Position numbers and translations under genes: made by a program. A DNA stretch of 64,000 nt. It comes from Pseudomonadota bacterium. GTDB lineage: Bacteria; Pseudomonadota; Gammaproteobacteria; Arenicellales; UBA868. Location of the stretch: NCBI GenBank assembly GCA_018672825.1, contig JABHUE010000124.1, positions 1-64,000 of the forward strand, given 5' to 3'. Under the pieces are notes generated by a model. It did not search any database and was not told the origin of the DNA. It was given only the letters and a program-made list of their open reading frames with translations. This document shows, piece by piece, positions 51,501-62,200 of the stretch (position 1 is the stretch's first letter; the number at the start of each line of letters is the position of its first letter).

Positions 51501-54500
51501 GAAAGTTATCGACAACTGAACACGAACGTCGGCGAAGATGATTTCAGCGGGTGGCTTAGCAGTGTCACGGGTGAGCCAATGGCCCATGATCAGATGAAAA
51601 GTTGGGCAGACGTGACGGCCGCCAGAATACTCGACTATGCGCCCAGCAATGTTCTCGAGATCGGTTGCGGCACTGGTTTAATTGCATCTCGAATCATTGA
51701 TTCAGTTTCCCACTATTCAGGAATTGATTTCTCTCAAGAAGCAATCCAGAAAACAACGCATTGCCTTAGTCAACGGGGTCATTCACACTTCACGCTGGCC
51801 CAGAGTAGCGCCGACCACATTCCAGAGATGAACTTATCAGCGATTGATATGCTGATTATCAACTCTGTCGCTCAATATTTTCCTTCCTTTGACTACCTTT
51901 TAAAAGTCATCGGGCAATTAATGCCGATCCTCGCCCCAAATGCGGTGATTTTCCTCGGAGACTTGAGGCACTTCGATTTTCTAGACCACATTAATAGTCG
52001 AATTCTTCTCGCGACTGAAGAAGGACAGACCACCGTGGAGATCTTCAACCGTAAACTTCAACGCGCTCTTGAAGGAGAACAGGAACTCCTCATCTCACCG
52101 AATGCTTTTGCTGAAGAGACATTTGGGTCTAGCCGACTGTTCGCTATTGAACTTCTAATGAAGCCAAATGGGCTTGATCGGGAGCTTCAGGATTTTAGAT
52201 ATGATCTTGCGATTCATCTAGATGCTGACCAGGATTTCTGCGCATGGGCAAATTCTCTACCCCGCATCACACCGCCACTCTATGGCGACATTTCCTCGCT
52301 TGAGAATGGGCTACTAACGCATCCTTCCGGATTTCTAATCAACGGCCTCGAAAACAGCCGGTTGTCCGGAACGCAGAATTTTCTACAGAATTTAAAAGAC
52401 TCTGACGACTCAACCCCGATCGCAGATATCCTAAATGATCTACCCATCGATCAGATGAGTGAAGATTCGTTAGAGAAATACCTTACCTGGGCTGAGAAAA
52501 ATAGAGTTCAGATTCGAATTCGGTGGGATGATACCAACACCGGTTCACTCGAAGCGCTCGTTGCCCCCTCGACATCGCGGCAATTGCCGCACGGGTTCTA
52601 CCTTCTAAACCCAAAGCCAAAAAGAAAGCTAGTTAACCAGCCTAGATCAGCGTCTAGCGATATAACTTTAAAACGTGAACTTGAGGACGGACTTCAAGCT
52701 AACCTCCCCGAATACATGATTCCGTCGGCGCTTGTGGTTTTGGATAAGATTCCCCTCACCCCAAATGGAAAAATCGATAGGAATGCACTGCCTGATCCAG
52801 AACTCTCGCTATCAAGAGTAGCTTTTGTTGAACCGGCGACACCGCTAGAAATTTCGATTGCACAAATCTGGAAGGATCTTTTAGGGGTATCGTCAATTAG
52901 CGCCACCGATCACTTTTTCAGGCTCGGCGGCCATTCTCTCCTTGCGGTCCAAGTGATCGCTCGGATTCGAGAGAAAACAGGTTTGAATGTCGAATTACAG
53001 TCTATTTTTGATTCTCCCGTGTTGCGAGATTTTGCGATCAAGTTGGGAGACATTAGTCGCAATATTAACTTTCTTCCTGAACTTAAGCCCTATTCTGCAA
53101 GCAAAAGAAACGCGGCACCTCTTACAGAGCAACAACGGCAGCTTTGGTTTCTTGACCAGTTACATGGTGCTCAACCAACCTATCAGGTTTCAAGCACTGT
53201 AGAAATCATCGGGCCTCTTGACCATGAAGCCTTAAGACAAAGTCTTGAACTGATTGTTTCAAGACATGACGCATTACGAAGCAATTTTCAACAAATCCCC
53301 ACGGGTGTTGTTCGAGTAACACAGGAATTACCGATACTTGATTGGCAATGTTATGACTTAATCAACGAGTCAGACCTAGCCCAACAGATCAAAAAAGCGC
53401 TCACTGAAACATTTGACCTTGCCCATAGTCCGCTCCTGCGATGCCATTTGCTGACGGTGACCGCCGAGCGCACTGTTCTGGTACTTACCGCGCACCATAT
53501 CATCACCGATGAATGGTCAATTGGGATAATTCAAAACGAACTTGCACACTACTACCCTATCTTTAGATCAGGGCAACATCCAACCCCAGATCCACTCCCG
53601 ATTACTTACAGGGACTACGCTTTATGGCGAGAGTCATGCAAATTAAGTGATGCTTACAAAGAAAGTGAGGCATTCTGGCAAGACCTTCTTAAGATTTCAC
53701 CGTCTTCGCTCGATTTAGTCACTGACTTTCCAAGGCCGGCAAAACAATCCGACACGGGGGCAATTCTCTCAGGAAAAATAACCAATTCATTGCGCCAACG
53801 CCTAAAAAGGCTAACTTCAAAAACGTCAACCACCTTGTTCATGGCTTTAATTAGTGCATGGGCTGTCGTTTTAAGCCGTCGTTCGGGTCAAAAAGAATTA
53901 GTCATTGGTGTGCCCGTTAGCGATCGAAGTCACTCAGGTCTAGAAGCGCTCATCGGTTTTTTTGTCAATACCATACCTTTGCGCATTGATCTGACTGGCC
54001 AACCCACGATGGAGGAACTCCTTGACCGCGTCCGTACATCGTCGCTCGATGCCTTGCGCCATCAAGCAGTATCATTTGAGCGGATTGTTGAGCTCGTCAA
54101 TCCCGAAAGAAGTCTCTCGCAAACGCCAATTTACCAATCGGTGTTTGTTTTACAAAACGCGCCTAAAGCCCCTCTCGGGTTTGGTGACCTATCCCTTACG
54201 GTCTTGGAAAGTGACCCGGGCGTTTCCAAATTTGACATAACGCTCTCGGTTGAAGAGCAGGACGATTCTATCGAATGTCTGATCGAATACCGAACGGACC
54301 TTTTTAGACGTGAGACAGTCGAGCAAATGCTCAACGAATTTGATTTAGTGCTCGATGTCATGACTCGCTCAATCGAGCAACCCGTCGACAATATCCCCTG
54401 GGTTAGTGAACAGAATGAAACCCAACTTTTAGAGCGATATCAATCTGACAAAACTGCTCAGCTCGATATCGACGTGCTTTCGAAGTGGAAATCGCAAGTT

Positions 54501-57500
54501 GAAAAAAACAGTGATCGACCTTGTGTGCAGCACGGCTCACAACAACTGTCGTTTTCACAAATTGACCATTGGGCCGATCAGCTATGCGTGAAACTCGCAG
54601 ACACCGGATTAAAGCCTGGAGACGTTGTTGGTGTTTATGCGGAACCCACGCCTCTAATGGTCACCGCTATCGTGTCCGCGCTGAAAATGGGTTGCGCGTT
54701 TCTCCCATTACTTCCAGACACCCCACGCAATCGCCGTCAACGAATGTTGTCTACTGCTAACTGTAAGGTCGTCATTGACTGCGAAGGGAATTTCGAACAA
54801 GCTGGCATCGTCTGCGTGAAACCAGCCACCCTCTCATCCGAAGCGCCTTCTCTCGCGCAGTACCCACACTTTTCAAATGAATTACCTGCTTACATCATGT
54901 TTACCTCAGGTTCGACAGGTGAACCTAAGCCAGTAGTTGTCAACCGAGGAAACCTGGCCGCTTTTGTGTCCGCCCGGGAGAATTTTTATCCAGATCCGCC
55001 AAAAGAGCACCTTTTACTTCAACCTTTTAATTTTGATGTAGCGATAGGAAATCTGTTCTGGACCCTGTGCTTGGGGGGATGTGTTCACCTTAAGCCGCGA
55101 TCCTTAACGCGCGATCCTTTCCTTTTACTAGACGCAATCGAGCGTGAAAAAATTACCCATCTTGTGTTGCTGCCTTTACTGTACGAGCCGTTGCTATCAA
55201 TCGCAACCTCAGACCAATTCGCGTCCTTGACTTGCGTGATTCTCGGGGGCGAACAGATGCCATCAGATCTACCGGAAAGGCACTACGCGGTAAATCCAAA
55301 CGCAACGATCTATAACGAGTATGGCCCCACAGAAACGACTGTGATGTGTGCGGCTCATCCGGCAATCGACCCGTCGGCATTCGGGCGTCATCCTATCGGG
55401 AATGGTATCGGAAAAAGCCATTTATATATCCTGGACGAGCAACTCAATCTAATGCCTCCGGGGATTACCGGAGAACTCTATATTGGGGGCCCTCAGGTCT
55501 CGAATGGCTATCTTAATCGACCAAGAGAAACTGCCAGAATGTTTCTACCCGATCCGTTCTCAAAAAAGGCGGGTGCTCGCGTTTACCGGTCAGGTGACCT
55601 GGCCAGACTCCGACATGATGGCATGATAGAGCTGCTAGGGCGCCAGGATGATCAGGTCAAAATTCGCGGGAATCGAATCGAGCTAGGAGAGGTGGTACAT
55701 GCCATCCGAAAATTATCTGGCGTTGAAGAAGCGGCTATCAAGATCGATCGATCTGGAACTAATTCCCGACTAATTGCTTACATCACTCTTAAAGAATCAG
55801 AAGAATTGTCAGATGTCGATGTTATCAGGCAACTTGAGAGAGAGATTCCCAGCTACATGGTGCCAAGCGGGGTCATGGTACTGCAGTCTTTACCGCGCTT
55901 GCCGAACGGAAAAATAGATGAGCATGCTCTCCCCGACCCTGTTTTTTCATCGCAAGATCAATGCTTACCCGAATCAACTCAAGAGCAGAAAATGCTAGAG
56001 ATATGGCAACAGGTGCTCTCTTTGGATGAGATCGGCTGCGAGGATAATTTTTTCGAGCTCGGTGGAGATTCAATTCTCTCAATTCAAATTGTTAGCAAGT
56101 CTCGTCAATCCGGTCTTGAAATATCTGCGAGTGATCTATTTCAACACCAGACTATTCGTGGGCTCTGCGAACAGGTTCGCACGCCAGAAACAAATAGCCT
56201 CGAAGAGCCTGAGGAACCAATCAAGTTTTCTCTGACCCCAATACAGCGATGGTTTATTGAAAGAAATGCGACTGCACCACATCACTTTAACCAGTCACTC
56301 TTACTTGAGATCTCAAAGTCGATAACGCAATCGGATGTGCAGTCCGCATTAAAAGGTCTTGCAGCTCGTCATCCGATGCTCAGAATGAGATTAGCAGTCG
56401 ATTCCCCTGGTCACGCTCTCTCTTATGCTGAGGAGGAGCCCACTTTTGACCTTATAGAGATTCAAAATGACAGCGAAATATCGACTCGCCTTGACAAACT
56501 CCAAAGCACACTCAATTTAATAACAGGACCCATTTGGCGGGTTTGTCGTTTTAAGACTAATGATGAATATGATCGCTTATTTATTCTGATTCATCATATG
56601 GCTGTAGATGGGGTTTCATGGCGAATACTACTGAACGACCTTGAAAACTTACTTCGAACACCGGATTTTTTTGGGACCCAACGTCCTGTTGGCTTTGGCC
56701 ACTGGTCTCAGCATCTACACGACTATCGGGTCCCTGACCAACATATTAATTATTGGGCGAGCGTGCCGCCAGCAGTATCACTGCCATCGAAGTCAGCAAC
56801 TGCTGTAAATATGTGGGGTCAAGAAGAGGTCTATGCACAGGCACTTGATTCGGCGATAACAGAGTCTTTAATTGGGGTAACACCGTCCAAGCTAGGGGTC
56901 AGCACGCTAGACCTCCTGCTGACCGCACTTCACTATGCGGTTGCAAAATGGACACAGAAAAGCGATGTCGGATTAACCATTGAAAGTCACGGTCGAAATC
57001 TCGATCACTTTGACGTAGATCTCACAGAAACCGTTGGATGGTTCACCGTACTTTACCCGCTAATCCTTAAGGCTGATCCAGATCTCCCATTATCCGATCG
57101 TCTGCGTAGACATCGGGACACTCTGCAGAGAGTCCCAAACAAAGGTCTTGATTTTGGAGTCCTTAGGTATCTAAGTGATGATTCATCGATCAAAGCAGCA
57201 CTTCAAATATCGGAACATCAGGCGATCAGTTTTAATTACCTTGGCCAGTTTAACGCTGACTCAAATAACGATCTGATCATTGGTGAAGCAAAAGAATCAG
57301 TGGGCAAAGAAATCGCGTTACTCGGGGAAAGAACCCATCAAATCGACATTAATTGCTATGTCAGTAAGGGTGTTTTTCATTTCTTCTGGACTTACTGTCC
57401 GGCATTGCAAACAGAAGAGACAATCGCGTTGCTTGCCAACACTATGGCGTCTGAACTTCAGCTGCTTAACGAGATTGCTCAGAATTCAGAAGGATTCAAC

Positions 57501-59273
57501 GCAATGACAACTGCGGACTTTCCGCACGTCAACTTAACCTGGACAGATCTTCGCTCGCTTGACTCTAAATTTGCGCCACAGCAGATGACCGCTGCTTACC
57601 CCATGTCAGTCACGCAGCAAAGCATGCTCATACAAAGTCAACGCGCGCCAAGAGCGGGCGGATATGTCGTTCAATTTGCATGCAATCTCAATGGCAACCT
57701 AAATGTTAAAAATTTCAAGTTAGCGTGGCAGCATACTGTTAATTGTTATGAATCACTCCGTTCGGCGCCGTATACCACTCAGAACGATGCTCTGATACTT
57801 GCGATATTGAAGGACGTAGCCGTTGCATGGACAGAATTAGACTGGATCGCATTATCAACTATGGATCAATCAAGCAAGTGGTCCTTGCTTTTAACTGACG
57901 ATCGACGGGCTGGCTTTAATGAAACCGACTATCCATTAATGCGTTGCATGCTTATTCAAATCGAGAATCAGCAGTGGAGACTCCTTTGGACTCAACATCA
58001 CATCGTCAGTGATGGCTGGTCTCTACCGATCATCCTGACTAGCGTCTTTGAGACATATGAACGACTTCAGACTCAGACCCCTCTACCTTTAAGAAAAAAA
58101 GCCCCTTCTTATGGTGCCTATTTAGATTGGAAAAATCAGCAAAACCCAAAGCGATCAACTGCCTTTTGGTCGAATTATCTGAGCGAGATTACCCAACCAT
58201 CACACATCGGACACTTCTTAAATCCGGATAAAGAAGAAACTTTTCTATCAACCCAATTATCCCTTTCGCCATCGACAGGTTACAGCCTGCGCGAGTTTGC
58301 AAAATCTCAAAAAACCACTTTAAGCGCCTTAATTGAAATCTCAGTAGGAGTGCTTATTGGGAATTGGACGCTCAAACAAAAAAGTATTTTTGGAACGACA
58401 GTTTCTGGGCGGCCACCCGAAGTGAATGCTATTGAAGACATGGTTGGAATGTTTATTAATACCGTACCGGTCTGTATTGACTGGAATGACCAGACCACAA
58501 TCGAGGTCCTTTTACGAGGTCATCAAGAGAATCAAATCGCACGCTTAGGACATGAACATATTTCACTCTCGGAAACAATCAATCTGTGCTCGCTGCCTCA
58601 ACGCGTTCAACCGTTCGACTGCCTGTGCGTTTTTGAAAATTATCCCGTCAGCAATGCGCTAATCGATCAGAATGCAGCACTCGTGATGGATCAAATTGAA
58701 GTATTTGAACAAACCGATATTCCAGTAACACTCACCATCCAACCCAATACCTGCATAGAGCTTCACCTATCATCGTCTACACACTTTTTTGATAAAAATT
58801 GCGCTGAACTCTTCCTTAAATCCCTAAGCGCTCTTCTCGGTAGCTTAGCGAAAAATGAAAATCAATCGATTAACAACTGGTGCAAGAATACTCTGCCCGA
58901 ATTACAGACCAAGCTTCAAACCCTACGCCCCGGCCGACCCGATCTTAAGGCGCTAGTTGAATCGAATGCAGAAGCATCTGTTTTTGAAGAGCCACGTGGT
59001 GATACCGAAGCGACGATAGCCTCTCACTACTGTGACGTTTTGTCCATTGAATTGCCAAGTCGAAATGATGATTTTTTTGCGATCGGGGGTCATTCACTTT
59101 TGGCAGCGCGCTTGGCGAGTCGTCTGAGTAACGCCTTTGATGTCGAGGTATCGGTAGCAACGGTATTTGAGCGAAATACAATTTCGACCATGGCAATCTT
59201 TCTAGAAAGTCAACGGTGGGCGCTTCTTGATGATGCGGACGACTCGAACGATTTTGAAGAGATTGTGTTTTGA
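48588..59273 (+). CDS. Nonribosomal peptide synthetase, C-A(MT)-T-C-A-T-E-C-T
   Basis: C1 HHIIADGWS; A1 YIIFTSGSTGRPKGV...NLYGPTETTIW with MT insertion (VLEIGCGTGLI) before the A10 motif PLTPNGKIDRNALP; T1 LGGHSLLAV; C2 HHIITDEWS; A2 YIMFTSGSTGEPKPV; T2 LGGDSILSIQ; E HHMAVDGVSWRIL and ETVGWFTVLYP; C3 HHIVSDGWS; T3 IGGHSLLAARL. Confidence 0.97.
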   Translation: MENLAARLAALSPEKRALLSKALAAKKDGHKNVNERPLPRQDLNAPVRLTFAQQRLWFLDQLEAGGATYNMPIAVEMIGPLNVDLLQQTLQHTIDRHEILRVWISDENGKPRQSLRESLVAELQFSDLSNDGREVIDEITRDEASKSFCLANDPLIRFKLLKASETRHILLVTIHHIIADGWSIGKVLLRDFIEIYGALVNNRSPVLPVLPIQYLDFAKWQETILQGSKRLSLENYWKKKLVGLPPLLELPTDRPRPVTQTHNGAVHHFSFTKEELTSIKALANSQRATLFMVLLSSFALVLSRMARQTDFAIGTPTAGRDYPGTGDLIGLFVNSLVMRVKIDPSLSVSQLIQQVRNTCLEGYQHQDMPFEYLVDQLRPERSASFSPLFQTMLILQNQNTDRENLSAGGVSMASLPVDSATAMFDLTLKLEEQAGALWGEIEFNTDLFDPQTAELIGQYVKSALEFMSENPARSIDDSSLIRSTNKETFSRRLVSSNWSTPSSTLLENFSIQTQNFPEKIAVRTSASHYDYHQLLKRCNQIATDLLTRGIPPETHIGICMQRTPDLLAALLGVLRAGCAYVPIDPTYPQDRITSIIDQGVLSLVLTDQSSEERMALSTTPILVIDHKFQSESSNPNPQITFPSIHPDQLAYIIFTSGSTGRPKGVQITHRALNNFLNAMSKEADLLSTDHLAAVTTISFDIAALELYLPLMSGATIELVDRETASDGFALLERLKSCSATIMQATPATWRMLLATGCEKLSIGKALCGGEALDAELAKDMTDAGLSVVNLYGPTETTIWSSTRHLNSEVKGLYADLGNPINSTSFCILDDNLNPCGMGVPGELYIGGAGVGRGYIGQPALTADRFLPDLDSTRPGARMYKTGDLAVLRHDDRLDYLGRADFQVKIRGYRIELGELESVLKSHNAIHNAVSVVRDSPSGKQLIAYVEPESNWHELLQESVAPKSDQWLNVWDESYRQLNTNVGEDDFSGWLSSVTGEPMAHDQMKSWADVTAARILDYAPSNVLEIGCGTGLIASRIIDSVSHYSGIDFSQEAIQKTTHCLSQRGHSHFTLAQSSADHIPEMNLSAIDMLIINSVAQYFPSFDYLLKVIGQLMPILAPNAVIFLGDLRHFDFLDHINSRILLATEEGQTTVEIFNRKLQRALEGEQELLISPNAFAEETFGSSRLFAIELLMKPNGLDRELQDFRYDLAIHLDADQDFCAWANSLPRITPPLYGDISSLENGLLTHPSGFLINGLENSRLSGTQNFLQNLKDSDDSTPIADILNDLPIDQMSEDSLEKYLTWAEKNRVQIRIRWDDTNTGSLEALVAPSTSRQLPHGFYLLNPKPKRKLVNQPRSASSDITLKRELEDGLQANLPEYMIPSALVVLDKIPLTPNGKIDRNALPDPELSLSRVAFVEPATPLEISIAQIWKDLLGVSSISATDHFFRLGGHSLLAVQVIARIREKTGLNVELQSIFDSPVLRDFAIKLGDISRNINFLPELKPYSASKRNAAPLTEQQRQLWFLDQLHGAQPTYQVSSTVEIIGPLDHEALRQSLELIVSRHDALRSNFQQIPTGVVRVTQELPILDWQCYDLINESDLAQQIKKALTETFDLAHSPLLRCHLLTVTAERTVLVLTAHHIITDEWSIGIIQNELAHYYPIFRSGQHPTPDPLPITYRDYALWRESCKLSDAYKESEAFWQDLLKISPSSLDLVTDFPRPAKQSDTGAILSGKITNSLRQRLKRLTSKTSTTLFMALISAWAVVLSRRSGQKELVIGVPVSDRSHSGLEALIGFFVNTIPLRIDLTGQPTMEELLDRVRTSSLDALRHQAVSFERIVELVNPERSLSQTPIYQSVFVLQNAPKAPLGFGDLSLTVLESDPGVSKFDITLSVEEQDDSIECLIEYRTDLFRRETVEQMLNEFDLVLDVMTRSIEQPVDNIPWVSEQNETQLLERYQSDKTAQLDIDVLSKWKSQVEKNSDRPCVQHGSQQLSFSQIDHWADQLCVKLADTGLKPGDVVGVYAEPTPLMVTAIVSALKMGCAFLPLLPDTPRNRRQRMLSTANCKVVIDCEGNFEQAGIVCVKPATLSSEAPSLAQYPHFSNELPAYIMFTSGSTGEPKPVVVNRGNLAAFVSARENFYPDPPKEHLLLQPFNFDVAIGNLFWTLCLGGCVHLKPRSLTRDPFLLLDAIEREKITHLVLLPLLYEPLLSIATSDQFASLTCVILGGEQMPSDLPERHYAVNPNATIYNEYGPTETTVMCAAHPAIDPSAFGRHPIGNGIGKSHLYILDEQLNLMPPGITGELYIGGPQVSNGYLNRPRETARMFLPDPFSKKAGARVYRSGDLARLRHDGMIELLGRQDDQVKIRGNRIELGEVVHAIRKLSGVEEAAIKIDRSGTNSRLIAYITLKESEELSDVDVIRQLEREIPSYMVPSGVMVLQSLPRLPNGKIDEHALPDPVFSSQDQCLPESTQEQKMLEIWQQVLSLDEIGCEDNFFELGGDSILSIQIVSKSRQSGLEISASDLFQHQTIRGLCEQVRTPETNSLEEPEEPIKFSLTPIQRWFIERNATAPHHFNQSLLLEISKSITQSDVQSALKGLAARHPMLRMRLAVDSPGHALSYAEEEPTFDLIEIQNDSEISTRLDKLQSTLNLITGPIWRVCRFKTNDEYDRLFILIHHMAVDGVSWRILLNDLENLLRTPDFFGTQRPVGFGHWSQHLHDYRVPDQHINYWASVPPAVSLPSKSATAVNMWGQEEVYAQALDSAITESLIGVTPSKLGVSTLDLLLTALHYAVAKWTQKSDVGLTIESHGRNLDHFDVDLTETVGWFTVLYPLILKADPDLPLSDRLRRHRDTLQRVPNKGLDFGVLRYLSDDSSIKAALQISEHQAISFNYLGQFNADSNNDLIIGEAKESVGKEIALLGERTHQIDINCYVSKGVFHFFWTYCPALQTEETIALLANTMASELQLLNEIAQNSEGFNAMTTADFPHVNLTWTDLRSLDSKFAPQQMTAAYPMSVTQQSMLIQSQRAPRAGGYVVQFACNLNGNLNVKNFKLAWQHTVNCYESLRSAPYTTQNDALILAILKDVAVAWTELDWIALSTMDQSSKWSLLLTDDRRAGFNETDYPLMRCMLIQIENQQWRLLWTQHHIVSDGWSLPIILTSVFETYERLQTQTPLPLRKKAPSYGAYLDWKNQQNPKRSTAFWSNYLSEITQPSHIGHFLNPDKEETFLSTQLSLSPSTGYSLREFAKSQKTTLSALIEISVGVLIGNWTLKQKSIFGTTVSGRPPEVNAIEDMVGMFINTVPVCIDWNDQTTIEVLLRGHQENQIARLGHEHISLSETINLCSLPQRVQPFDCLCVFENYPVSNALIDQNAALVMDQIEVFEQTDIPVTLTIQPNTCIELHLSSSTHFFDKNCAELFLKSLSALLGSLAKNENQSINNWCKNTLPELQTKLQTLRPGRPDLKALVESNAEASVFEEPRGDTEATIASHYCDVLSIELPSRNDDFFAIGGHSLLAARLASRLSNAFDVEVSVATVFERNTISTMAIFLESQRWALLDDADDSNDFEEIVF
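51430..52650 (+). other. Methyltransferase domain embedded in adenylation domain A1 (between A8 GYRIELGELES and A10)
   Basis: VLEIGCGTGLIASRIIDSVSHYSGIDFSQEAI SAM-binding motif inside the NRPS. Confidence 0.88.
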
Positions 59274-62200
59274 AAGATCTTGATACCCTTATTTCAGCAC
59301 TCCAAGAGGCTGGCATTTCCATCCGTGTGGATGACGCGGGCAATCTCGTCGTGAAAGCGCCTCCAGGGGCAATGACCGCTCACTTATCTTCTGAAATCAA
59401 ATCAAATAAAACCCGACTTCTAGACTTCCTGAGTGCCGCTGAATCATCACGAAAGCGTCAACGTAATCGAATTGATAAAAAGACAGAGGCGGATCGTAGC
59501 CAGTTATCTGATGCACAAAAAAGACTATGGTTCCTCCACTTATTGGATAACACTTCAACTGCGTACAACATGCCTCTGGCGGTTCAGATTGTCGGTGATA
59601 TCGAGTTTGATCGACTTGAGAAAGCGCTCCAAGACATTGCCTACCGGCATGAAAGTTTGCGAACCCGATTCGAAGGGCACGGGGGTGCCGTTCAGGCCAT
59701 CGTTGACTCCACTCCTCAACTCAAACTTGAACTTCTTGCGAACTCCAAGTTACCTCAAGACATTAACGAGCAGATCCGCCATTCAACCCAAAAAGCAACC
59801 GAGCATCATTTTCAACTCGCCGAGGAGCATGGAATAAAAGCGTGGCTAAAACCACTCAACGATGGCAGCCATTTATTAATGGTGACACTTCACCATATCG
59901 TAGCCGATGGCTGGTCTTTGGCAAATTTAATTTCAGAATTTTCCCGACGGTATGAAGATCCCAACGCAACAATCCCGGATTTGCCCATTCAATATGCAGA
60001 CTATGTCGGATGGCTACAAAGTAATCATTCAGCGATTGAGCGAAACCTCGATTGGTGGAAGAGCACAATGGTGGGTGCACCCGAAAAGACGTCACTCGCA
60101 TACGACCGTGCTCGCCCATCAGTTGCTACTTACGAGGGATCTGAGCTATTTGAAACGATTTCCAATGAAACAATCGGAGCGATAAAAAATCTGGCGCTTG
60201 AAACCGAAAGCACCCCTTATATTGTCCTACTATCTGCTTTCGCATTATTTATTCAGAAAGCGGCGAACACCGAGCAGGTCGATGAAATTGTACTGGGAAC
60301 GACAGTTGCCAATCGAGATTTACCTGAGCTCGAGCCCTTGATCGGACTGTTTATTAATATGTTGCCGCTCCGGTTAGCGCCATCGAAACCAGAGTCAGTC
60401 CTCGACTTAATCGCCCATGTCAAAGCTGTCTTCCTCAGTGCACACGAACATCGAGATGTGGCGTTTGAACAGATTGTTGAAACAATCAATCCCCCGAGAG
60501 CGTTGAATCACTCTCCTCTTTTTCAAATTACATTTGACGTGCAAAATCAGCCAGCCGCTGATTTGACTCTTGGGTCCAACGTCCTCCACCCTATTACCCC
60601 GACAATCAAAAATTCCAAGTTTGACTTATCGGTGACCGTTGAGATCTCTGAATATAGTCCGACTGTCCAGTGGGTTTGGAATACTTCAATTTTTGACAAA
60701 CGAACTATTGAAAACTGGGCAAAAAACTTTAATCACTTTGTAGATCAATTTGCGCAGGCAGCAATACAGCCGCTTAATCAAATTGGCAGTTTGGCACCTC
60801 AATTGGAACTCGCATGGATCAATACTCAGAAAAATAACCTTACATCAAAAGACTTGCCTAATTGGATTGCGATGTTTGAAAAAAACGTTGCAAATCGTGG
60901 TAACGCGATTGCTGTTAAGGACGAAGTCCAGGCCTTTTCATACGTGGAACTCAGAGACCGAGCGCAGCAGATCGCCCGCGAACTAATCGAGTCAGGGGTC
61001 GAGCCAGGAGATCGGGTTATTGTCCTAAAGCACCGGGACGTGGATTTGGTGGCCTGCTTAATGGCGACCCACTACGCGGGTGCGACCTACATACCGCTTG
61101 ACCCCTACTACCCCGAAGAAAGACTTACCTGGGTCGTTGAAGACTCAGATCCCAGAGTCATCCTAACCGAACGTAATCTGGCATCTCAGCCTTCAATTTC
61201 GACGCGACAAGTCTTAGTCCTTGAAGATATCTCGGAGCGACCACTCGCCCACTTTTTGCCTGGTCCAAACAAGGCTCAATCGGCATATATCATCTTTACC
61301 TCTGGTTCGACTGGTCGTCCAAAAGGCGTTTCAATTGGGCACCTTGCCCTGACTAATTTTCTTTGCAGTATGACTCGAGAGCCCCAGCTTGACCAACACG
61401 ATAATCTACTTGCAGTGACTACAATTTCGTTCGATATTGCTGTGCTCGAGCTTTTTTTACCCCTTATTGTTGGCGGCACCACAACGATTGCGAGTCGCCT
61501 CAGCGCAATCGATGGGCGAGCTTTAATTAATCTGGTCGATAAAGAACAAATTACCTGCATTCAAGCGACTCCTAGCACTTGGAGATTGATGCTCGACGCT
61601 GGCTGGAGTTCAGCAAAAAACTTTAAAGCGTTGTGTGGCGGCGAGGCATTACCGAGTGGATTAGCTGGGGAGATCATATCAACGGGCGCCACTCTTTGGA
61701 ACATGTACGGCCCAACAGAGACTACGATATGGTCCGCAGTGAAAAAAGTAACAGTAGAAACATCAGCTTCGGCGTCAGGCAATGAATCTCTAGGGATCGG
61801 CATCGATAACACCCTTCTCTATGTGCTCGACACGTCCTTCAATCTCGTGGGCACCGGATGCATCGGCGAATTGTGGATTGGTGGCATCGGACTGGCTCAA
61901 GGTTATTGGCAACAACCATTACAGACGGCCGAACGATATCGACCTGATCCGTTTTCTGATGAACCGGGCTCTCGAATGTACGGCACGGGCGATTTAGTGC
62001 GAATCAGGCCAGATCAACATCTTGATTTTCTGGGTCGAATTGACAATCAAGTTAAGCTTCGCGGTTTCAGAATCGAACTTGGCGACATTGAGTCAGCGTT
62101 ATTGCAGCACCCCCAAGTCATCGCCGCCGCAGTCACTGCGGAAGGAAGCACACCAGAGAGTCAACAGTTGATCGCTTATGTGCAGAGTGAGGTTGGCGAA

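Noticed and set aside
48857-58498. Many 60-86 aa antisense ORFs inside the NRPS gene
   Set aside because: Expected by chance on the reverse strand of a long coding region; no motifs
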